From contig JAFQPG010000002.1 in NCBI GenBank assembly GCA_017411835.1, positions 1 to 64,000 on the forward strand: a DNA stretch of 64,000 nt, given 5' to 3'. Position 1 is the first letter of the stretch, and each line of letters starts with the position of its first letter. This stretch comes from Ruminococcus sp. (lineage in GTDB: Bacteria > Bacillota > Clostridia > Oscillospirales > Acutalibacteraceae). A program made the translations under genes and the position numbers. Positions 58,160 through 64,000 of this stretch are shown here, piece after piece. A model generated the notes under the pieces. It was not told where the DNA came from. It saw only the letters and a program-made list of their open reading frames with translations, and did not search any database.

Positions 58160-59353
58160 TTATTTTATTTTTCTTGCTTCGATGTAGTAGCGCTTGTCGT
58201 GAGCGTGGCCCATAGAAAAAGTTTTTCTAGGGAGTGAACCGTCAGATACTACAGCAGGGAAAAGGTCGCTTTTGCCCATACCCTTGAAGATAAAGCCTAA
58301 GGTGTTGCTCTCTTTGCAGAGGTCGTAAACAACTTCTTCGCCGTGGATGTAGTCGATTTTTACCTGTGGGTTTTCTTTTAAGTACTCGTCGATAAATACT
58401 TGTAAGGTGCCGACAGGAAGCTTAGCGGTTGCCTTTACGCTTATATTTTTACTACCGTCTTTTGTGACACATTCGTAGTCGTGAGTAGGGTCGTTAGCTG
58501 ACGCTTTATGAGCATCAATAAACTTAGTCATAAAGTCGTCTGCATCGACATTGAACATAACTCTGTAGATAGGCTCAAACTCGATAGATGCATCGTGAAT
58601 ATTTACAATTTCTACTAAAGCGTAGCGGTTGAGCTCGGTTGGATTTTGGCGATAGCATTCTTTTGCGGTTGCAAGTGAATGGTTGCCGTCGCCTACCGCA
58701 AAAAGCATATCGCTTTTTTCACCTGAAATTAAGCTTTCGAGTGCATTTTGCACAGCAGTTTGAGTTTCTTTGTCAATAAAGTAACCCTCGATGTGACCGC
58801 CGCCTTGCATAAGCTCAAAGTTATATGCGGTTTCAAAAGAGTTCTTTTTGCTTTCTAAAGGCTCGATAACCTTACGCTCTTTATCGTCGATTAAAAGCAT
58901 AACGTGAGGCATTTCAAGGAGAGCATCTTTTCTGATAGCAACTCTAGGCGGAATACGCTCGAGCACGGTCTGCTCTGTTGCACGGATAAGTGCGTCACTG
59001 CCTTTTGTGTAATCATAGTCTTCAAGGTCGATAACACCGACAATGCCTTTTCTTACTGTATTGTTAGATTCACGCTCAACATAAACCATAGCGTCGTCAA
59101 ATTCTTCAAAAACGCCGTCGTTCAAATATTTTTCCATATAGCTGTTGATAGAGTTGATATATGGAGTGTTGTCGTCGCTTAAATAAATTTCAGGCAGTAC
59201 AATGTTGAGTGCAGACGGGTACTCGCCTACGATTTCTTTTACATCGTCCCAGTATTTTTGCTCTGATGTGTACTGGTCACAAGCAACAACAGACCACTTG
59301 TCAAAGCCTTCTTTAGGCAGTAAAATTTTAGCACTGTTAAAATGATATTTCAT
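58160..59353 (-). CDS. DUF1015-family protein
   Basis: A 397-residue cytoplasmic protein of the DUF1015 family. It includes the conserved VACDQYTSEQKYWDDV near the start, and AVGDGNHSLATAKECY (about 235-250), a family hallmark with a possible metal or catalytic His. A C-terminal segment FSMGHAHDKRYYIEA follows. The biochemical role of the family is not settled; members have been linked to serine metabolism. AGGAGGAAT lies before 59353, which is taken as the start over 59410. Confidence 0.85.
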   Translation of the reverse strand: MKYHFNSAKILLPKEGFDKWSVVACDQYTSEQKYWDDVKEIVGEYPSALNIVLPEIYLSDDNTPYINSINSYMEKYLNDGVFEEFDDAMVYVERESNNTVRKGIVGVIDLEDYDYTKGSDALIRATEQTVLERIPPRVAIRKDALLEMPHVMLLIDDKERKVIEPLESKKNSFETAYNFELMQGGGHIEGYFIDKETQTAVQNALESLISGEKSDMLFAVGDGNHSLATAKECYRQNPTELNRYALVEIVNIHDASIEFEPIYRVMFNVDADDFMTKFIDAHKASANDPTHDYECVTKDGSKNISVKATAKLPVGTLQVFIDEYLKENPQVKIDYIHGEEVVYDLCKESNTLGFIFKGMGKSDLFPAVVSDGSLPRKTFSMGHAHDKRYYIEARKIK

Positions 59354-59381
59354 AGTATTCCTCCTAACTAAACTGTAATCT

Positions 59382-59410
59382 AGAATAGCACAAATAGAGC
59401 GTTTACGCAA
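59382..59410 (-). promoter_or_regulatory. Promoter of the DUF1015 gene
   Basis: On the minus strand TTGCGT (59410-59405) and TATTCT (59387-59382) are separated by 17 bases with a TGC extension. Confidence 0.55.
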
Positions 59411-59470
59411 CTTTTTTATGTCGGTACTTGAATATTTTTGTAATTAGAGTTAGAATTAGCAAGGTGATTT

Positions 59471-60181
59471 ATGATGAAAAAACTTATAATGACTGATCTT
59501 GATTGCACACTTTTACTTATGGATCAAGACTTATATATACAAAGATATATAAATGAGATTGCAAAGCTTTTCTTTGATTACGGCTTTGACGGAAAAGCGG
59601 TTGCAAAAGCTACTATGCAGGCATCATTTATGATGGCAAAAAACGACGGTAGTCGTACAAACCAAGAAGCTTTCGAAGAAGCGTTTTTGACCTTGGTAGG
59701 ACAAAGAGCTAAGGAAGCAATCGACATTTTTCCACAGGTGTATGGCGACAGGTACGACGTAATTAAAGAAGTCACCGCCATAAACCCTTTTGCAAAGGAT
59801 ATAGTAGAGCTGATGCGTAAAAACGCAGAGTATGTGGTTGTTGCTACCCAGCCGATGTTTCCGCTTGAAGCTGTTAAAAAGCGTCTTTCGTGGACAAACC
59901 TGACTGACAGTATGTTTGATTACATCACTACTTACGACAACAGCACCTTTTGCAAGCCTAACCCGCTTTACTACAAAGAGATTATGGATAAATACGGTGC
60001 AACTAAAGAAAACACCGTTATGATAGGCAACGACGTCAACGAGGACATTCTCCCTTGTAAAGAGCTCGGTGTAGATACCTTTTTGGTGCTTGATGGACTT
60101 ATCAACGTGCAAAACCACGATATTTCAGATATAAGACAGGGTGACTATCTGGATTTGATTAAATACTTAAAAAGCTTATAA
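59471..60181 (+). CDS. HAD-superfamily hydrolase
   Basis: A 236-residue HAD-type phosphatase. Motif I is TDLDCTLL (about 8-15), in place of the usual D-x-D-G-T, with Cys where Gly is common. Motif II is VVVATQP (about 122), motif III is the lysine of CKPNPLYY (about 161), and motif IV is GNDVNEDILPC (about 188). The start may be the first or second of two adjacent ATGs; AAGGTGA suits either. It is not closely similar to the HAD protein at 2918-3652. Substrate unknown. Confidence 0.85.
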   Translation: MMKKLIMTDLDCTLLLMDQDLYIQRYINEIAKLFFDYGFDGKAVAKATMQASFMMAKNDGSRTNQEAFEEAFLTLVGQRAKEAIDIFPQVYGDRYDVIKEVTAINPFAKDIVELMRKNAEYVVVATQPMFPLEAVKKRLSWTNLTDSMFDYITTYDNSTFCKPNPLYYKEIMDKYGATKENTVMIGNDVNEDILPCKELGVDTFLVLDGLINVQNHDISDIRQGDYLDLIKYLKSL

Positions 60182-60213
60182 AAAACCGCACTGCTTAACA
60201 GTGCGGTTTTTTC
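60179..60213. terminator. Bidirectional terminator
   Basis: ACCGCACTG (60185-60193) pairs with CAGTGCGGT (60199-60207), with A and T runs on each side. It overlaps the ends of both convergent genes. Confidence 0.9.
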
Positions 60214-60788
60214 TATACAAAGCGCGTTTTTTCAATATGACTGTCGCTGTCGGTATAATTTTCAAGATAGTCTAAAATATCGCTTGAATTAGAGCTTACA
60301 AAAAACAAATCAAGATTGCCTGTTTTAAGAAAATTTTGCTTAACGCCGTCTTCTAAAAAGCGTATCAGATTATCGTAGTAGCCGTTTGTATTAAGTAGTG
60401 CAATCGGCTTATGGTGGCGGTCAAGCGATTTTAAAGTCAGAATTTCTAAAAACTCTTCAAAGGTGCCGATGCCACCGGGAGTAACAATAAACGCATCGCT
60501 TAAATCTTCCATCAGCTTTTTACGCTCGCGCATAGTATCGGTGGTTAAAAGCTCGTCGCATTTGTCAAACAGTACACCGTCAACGTTGAAAAAATGAGGA
60601 GCAACACCGATTATATATCCGTCTTTTTCTTTTATACCGCGTGCAACTGCACCCATAAGTCCATTTGCGCCACCGCCGAAAACAAGCGAGTGCTTGCGCA
60701 CCCCCATTTCTTTGCCGAGCTTTTCACCGTCTTGAATAAACGACTTATCTATCTCGTTTGATGCCGCGCCATAGACACAAATTTTCAT
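60213..60788 (-). CDS. LOG-family nucleotide phosphoribohydrolase
   Basis: A 191-residue Rossmann-like protein of the LOG (YvdD/TIGR00730) family, which cleaves nucleoside 5'-monophosphates to base and ribose 5-phosphate. The motifs MRERKKLM (about 86-93) and PGGIGTFEEFLEIL (about 104-117) form the active site. LVFGGGANGLMGAVARG (about 35-51) binds phosphate. Family members are known for activating cytokinins in plants; in bacteria the substrate is uncertain. GGAGGT precedes the ATG. It follows an iron alcohol dehydrogenase by 17 bases on one transcript. Confidence 0.92.
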   Translation of the reverse strand: MKICVYGAASNEIDKSFIQDGEKLGKEMGVRKHSLVFGGGANGLMGAVARGIKEKDGYIIGVAPHFFNVDGVLFDKCDELLTTDTMRERKKLMEDLSDAFIVTPGGIGTFEEFLEILTLKSLDRHHKPIALLNTNGYYDNLIRFLEDGVKQNFLKTGNLDLFFVSSNSSDILDYLENYTDSDSHIEKTRFV

Positions 60789-60805
60789 ATATTACCTCCA
60801 GTAAA

Positions 60806-61972
60806 TCAGATGCACATTTCAAAAATCTTTTCTATATCAGAAGCGGTCAGCTCTACAAACCCTTTTATAGTACCGCCCTCGCACGCTTTTTGAGCCATAA
60901 GAGGGAAGTCTTCTTGTTTGATTTTGACCTGTGTAAATGTGCTGTCGAGCTTTAAGTCTTCAAATAAGAAAGAAGAAAGCTTATCGATAGCTAAGTTTGC
61001 AATTTCCATTTTAGGAAGAGCTTTGTCGATGTCAAAAACATTAACTCCGAACTGCACATATTTATCGACATTTTGCTCGTTTAAGCAGTATTTTAAAAAT
61101 CTAGGAGTTAAGATTGCAAGACCTAAGCCGTGGGTGATGTCGTAAAGAGCAGACAGCTCGTGCTCCATCGGGTGACAGCTCCACTCGTGAGTTTTGCCTG
61201 TCTTTGAAAATTCATTTATAGCCCACGACGATGTCCACATCAGGTTAGCTCGTGCTTCGTAGTCGTCAGGCTTGTTTAGAGCAATCGGGGTGAATTTTAT
61301 TACCGTTTTCATCATAGCTTCTAAGCATCGGTCAAGCATATATAAATCATTGTTAGGTGAAAAGTAAACCTCAAGAATATGGCTTAGTATATCTGCAGAG
61401 CCACACGCTGTCTGGTAAGCGCTGACGGTGTAGGTTAAAGTCGGGTCTAAAAAAGAAGCTTTTGGGAGCAAAGGACGAGCAAGTCTGCCGATTTTATCCT
61501 TAGTTTGTGGGTTTGAGATAACACCACCGCAGTTCATTTCCGAGCCTGTAGCTGAAAGGGTCAGCACAGTAAGTACTGGCAATGCATCGTTTACCGGTGC
61601 CCATTCGCTGAAGAAGTCCCATGCGTCGTGTTCTACCTTTGCCGCCGCCGCTATCCATTTTGCACAGTCTAAGGTTGAACCACCGCCCACAGCAAGTATC
61701 ACGTCAATGTTTTGTTCTTTACAGATTTTTGCACCCTCTCTTACAGAGTCTATACGAGGGTTAGGCTCGATACCGCAAAGCTCAAAGTGTTCGCTCCCTG
61801 CTTTTTTAATCTGCTCAATAACTTTGTCGTAAAGTCCTGTCTTTTTGATAGACCCTCCGCCGTAGCAAAGCAGTACACGCTTGCCGTAGTTTTTAAGCTC
61901 AGAGTTTAAATTATCGGTAGCGTTTTCGCCGAAATAAATTTTTGTAGGTAAATCGTAAATAAAGCTTTTCAT
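60806..61972 (-). CDS. Iron-containing alcohol dehydrogenase (BdhA/YqhD-like)
   Basis: A 388-residue NAD(P)H-dependent dehydrogenase of the Fe-ADH family, probably reducing aldehydes to alcohols in fermentation. The nucleotide-binding part has CYGGGSIKKTGLYD and VGGGSTLDCAKWIA (about 95-108). The metal ligands are expected at Asp in GSADILSHILE, the His of that motif, CHPMEHELSA and DITHGLGLAIL. GGGAGG precedes the ATG. It lies between an ABC exporter gene and the LOG gene in one minus-strand operon. Substrate class (butanol or ethanol) is inferred from the family only. Confidence 0.93.
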   Translation of the reverse strand: MKSFIYDLPTKIYFGENATDNLNSELKNYGKRVLLCYGGGSIKKTGLYDKVIEQIKKAGSEHFELCGIEPNPRIDSVREGAKICKEQNIDVILAVGGGSTLDCAKWIAAAAKVEHDAWDFFSEWAPVNDALPVLTVLTLSATGSEMNCGGVISNPQTKDKIGRLARPLLPKASFLDPTLTYTVSAYQTACGSADILSHILEVYFSPNNDLYMLDRCLEAMMKTVIKFTPIALNKPDDYEARANLMWTSSWAINEFSKTGKTHEWSCHPMEHELSALYDITHGLGLAILTPRFLKYCLNEQNVDKYVQFGVNVFDIDKALPKMEIANLAIDKLSSFLFEDLKLDSTFTQVKIKQEDFPLMAQKACEGGTIKGFVELTASDIEKIFEMCI

Positions 61973-61987
61973 AATATCCTCCCAAAT

Positions 61988-63820
61988 TTAAGATTCAAAC
62001 TGACTGTTATATAGCTCTGCGTAAAAGCCACCCGGACTGATGAGTTCATCGTGGGTGCCTACAGAGTTGATGTCGCCGTCTTTTAGTACAAGTATGAGGT
62101 CAGCGTTTTTGATGGTAGAAAGTCTGTGCGCGATAACAAACGAGGTTCTGCCGACGGTGAGCTCATCCATAGCCGACTGAATAATACGCTCGGTTCTTGT
62201 GTCTACCGAGCTGGTTGCTTCGTCTAAAATGAGAAGTGGTGCGTTTTCTATCATAGCACGCGCAATAGTGAGCTGTTGCTTCTGACCTGACGAGAGCGTG
62301 GTTTTGTCGTCAAGCACGGTGTCGTAGCCGTTTGGCAGTGTCCTAATAAAATGATGTATGCCTACTGCCTTACACGCTTTTTCAAGCTCTTCATCGGTTA
62401 CGTCTTTTTTAGAGTAAACGAGGTTTTCCCTTACGGTACCCTCAAATAACCACGTATCCTGTAGTACCATACAAAACAGGTCGTGCACATTTTCTCTGGT
62501 CAATTCATCAATCGGTATGCCATCGATAAGGATATCGCCCGAGTTTATTTCGTAAAAACGCATCAGCAGATTAACAATCGTTGTTTTGCCCGCACCCGTC
62601 GGACCGACAATAGCGATTTTTTGTCCTGCTTTAACCTTAAGGCTGAAATCTTTAATGATGATTTTGTCCTTTGTGTAGCCAAATTTTACGTTTTTAAATT
62701 CGACATCGCCTTTAACATTTGTAAGCACTTTTGTTTTGTGCGACTCATTTTCAAGCTCGTCTGCATTAAGATACTCAAATACTCGCTCGCTTGCTGCTGC
62801 GGTTGACTGCATACTTGTAAAAGCCTGTGCAATCTGTGACAGAGGGTTTGTAAAAAGTCGTACATAAATCATAAATGCAACGATAACACCAAAGGATATG
62901 TGCCCGTTAAATGCAAGCAATGCGCCAATAATGCAAACCGCAACATAACCTAAATTGCCGATAAAAGTCATAAGCGGTTGCATCAGACCTGAAAGCGCTG
63001 ATGCTTTAAATGCGCTGTCACGCAGGTGACGGTTAATGCGCTCAAAATCAGCCTTTGACGATTCTTCTGCGTTAAATGCTTTTACGACAATGTGTCCCGA
63101 GTAAATTTCCTCTACGTGACCATTTATAGCGCCTAAGTGTCTTTGCTGACGCGAAAAGTGTTTTTGTGAGTGTTTCATAATAACACTCATCAGTATAAAG
63201 CCTAAAAGCGAGGTTGCTACTGCTGTAAATGCAAGGATGTAGTTTGTGATAAACATCATAAGCAACGAACCGAAAAACAGAGTCAAAGACGATACAAGCA
63301 TACCGATGCTCTGGTTTAAGGTCATGCCGATTGTATCGATATCATTTGTAATACGTGATAGCACATCGCCGTAGCTTACCTTGTCAAAGTAGTTAAACGG
63401 CAGTCGGTTAGTTTTTTCGATTATGTCAGTACGCAGGCGTTTAGAAAGCTTTTGCGTTACTGTCGCCATAATGTAGTGCTGGGAAAAATTGAGTATCCAG
63501 CTTATACCGTACATTACCATCATAATGATGCAGAGTCTTGATACTGCAGATGTATCTACACTTGACATAAGACCTGCAGTTATTATATCGGTAATATTGC
63601 TTAACAGCTTTGGTCCGATTAAAGCGATAATCGTGCCTACCATCGCACAAACAATAGCGATAATTACAAACGGAACGTATCTCTTTGAGTAATTGATAAG
63701 TTTTTTCCAGGTTTTCTTAAAATCTTTTGGTTTTTCACCGTGGAATTTGTTATTACCACGAGGTGCAATAGGAGGTCTCTTAGTATTTGCGCCGACTAAA
63801 GTGTTTTTATTTTTAATCAT
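61988..63820 (-). CDS. ABC exporter subunit with fused membrane and ATPase domains
   Basis: A 610-residue ABC half-transporter: a basic N-terminus, six membrane helices (about 50-345) and a nucleotide-binding domain (about 370-605). Walker A is GPTGAGKTT, Walker B is LLILDEATSSVD with the catalytic Glu, and the switch is VIAHRLSTI. The signature motif is LSSGQ, where the canonical form is LSGGQ. The gene overlaps its partner at 63817-64000 by four bases. Non-canonical residues split between the two subunits are typical of heterodimeric exporters such as BmrCD or TM287/288. The substrate (drug, lipid or peptide) is unknown. Confidence 0.93.
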   Translation of the reverse strand: MIKNKNTLVGANTKRPPIAPRGNNKFHGEKPKDFKKTWKKLINYSKRYVPFVIIAIVCAMVGTIIALIGPKLLSNITDIITAGLMSSVDTSAVSRLCIIMMVMYGISWILNFSQHYIMATVTQKLSKRLRTDIIEKTNRLPFNYFDKVSYGDVLSRITNDIDTIGMTLNQSIGMLVSSLTLFFGSLLMMFITNYILAFTAVATSLLGFILMSVIMKHSQKHFSRQQRHLGAINGHVEEIYSGHIVVKAFNAEESSKADFERINRHLRDSAFKASALSGLMQPLMTFIGNLGYVAVCIIGALLAFNGHISFGVIVAFMIYVRLFTNPLSQIAQAFTSMQSTAAASERVFEYLNADELENESHKTKVLTNVKGDVEFKNVKFGYTKDKIIIKDFSLKVKAGQKIAIVGPTGAGKTTIVNLLMRFYEINSGDILIDGIPIDELTRENVHDLFCMVLQDTWLFEGTVRENLVYSKKDVTDEELEKACKAVGIHHFIRTLPNGYDTVLDDKTTLSSGQKQQLTIARAMIENAPLLILDEATSSVDTRTERIIQSAMDELTVGRTSFVIAHRLSTIKNADLILVLKDGDINSVGTHDELISPGGFYAELYNSQFES

Positions 63821-64000
63821 TTTTGAAGCTCCTCCTGTGATAACTGTGATAAAGCAATTTCTTTATATACCTTACAGGTATCAAGCAGCTCTTTGTGTTT
63901 GCCTATACCGGCAATTTTACCTTCGTCAAGCACTATAATAAGGTCGGCGTCTTTTATAGTACCAATACGTTGAGCAACTATGATATTTGTAGTACCCTGT
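63817..64000 (-). CDS. ABC exporter partner subunit, C-terminal end (partial)
   Basis: The last 60 codons of an ABC exporter subunit, running out of the window. The reading frame ends in VAQRIGTIKDADLIIVLDEG and a charged tail, with a stop that overlaps the next ATG (ATGA). The switch histidine seen in the partner (AHRLSTI) is Gln here (AQRIGTI), a known feature of the degenerate subunit in heterodimeric exporters. It and the 610-residue protein should form one transporter. Confidence 0.88.
   Translation of the reverse strand, partial: QGTTNIIVAQRIGTIKDADLIIVLDEGKIAGIGKHKELLDTCKVYKEIALSQLSQEELQK

Noticed and set aside
59428..59456. TTGAAT-17-TAGAAT promoter for the HAD gene at 59471
   Set aside because: The expected transcript would begin inside the ribosome-binding site, leaving only about eight bases of leader; possible but not supported enough to list.

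Overview
The window is chromosomal DNA of a low-to-moderate G+C, spore-forming, anaerobic Clostridia member, most likely a Ruminococcus bromii-type starch degrader (Ruminococcaceae/Oscillospirales). The evidence for this is CBM26-like starch-binding modules, dockerins and cohesin-like domains on secreted proteins with TEP/PTE-rich linkers, two GH13_28-type alpha-amylases, a complete Rnf complex, a spoVAE gene, and a CIRCE-controlled hrcA-grpE-dnaK-dnaJ operon. Species assignment is inference; genus-level lifestyle is well supported.

Layout. 1-137 is the 3' end of a 23S rRNA with its terminator and no 5S after it. 397-2598 encodes a secreted cohesin-like/CBM26x3/dockerin protein. 2646-8543 holds housekeeping genes (HAD phosphatase, endonuclease III, valS) and an ECF sigma / membrane anti-sigma-like pair. 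8690-13556 (minus) is a Gld-like ABC transporter operon. 13736-18784 (minus) is rnfCDGEAB. 18953-20865 holds spoVAE, small membrane proteins, rpsT and a gene-free segment that folds like a structured RNA. 21150-25860 is the heat-shock operon. 25992-31370 holds an XRE/DUF2975 pair, prmA, Mrp, a PH-domain protein, mtnN and rsmE.

31487-46933 is the starch region: pncC, malQ-glgP (cytoplasmic maltodextrin use), a cohesin-like/FN3 protein, a dockerin-bearing amylase with two CBM26 modules, a 1611-residue multimodular amylase, and a sugar-binding lipoprotein. Together these suggest surface binding and cleavage of starch, capture of malto-oligosaccharides, and phosphorolysis inside the cell. 47115-53933 is the rimP-nusA-rnpM-rplGA-infB-rbfA-nrnA-truB translation operon, preceded by a hairpin terminator that may act as an attenuator. 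53974-64000 holds a Cys-rich DUF6062-like protein, OGG-type glycosylase, a second ECF/anti-sigma-like pair paralogous to the first, DUF1015, HAD, LOG-family and iron-ADH enzymes, and one complete plus one partial subunit of a heterodimeric ABC exporter.

Most promising leads: the shared FN3 tail that links a cohesin-like protein to a dockerin-less giant amylase; a tandem 102-residue module in that amylase; a degenerate CIRCE lying on a consensus promoter of an uncharacterised membrane gene pair; a candidate 170-nt structured RNA beside rpsT; and paired ECF modules with unknown sensory domains.
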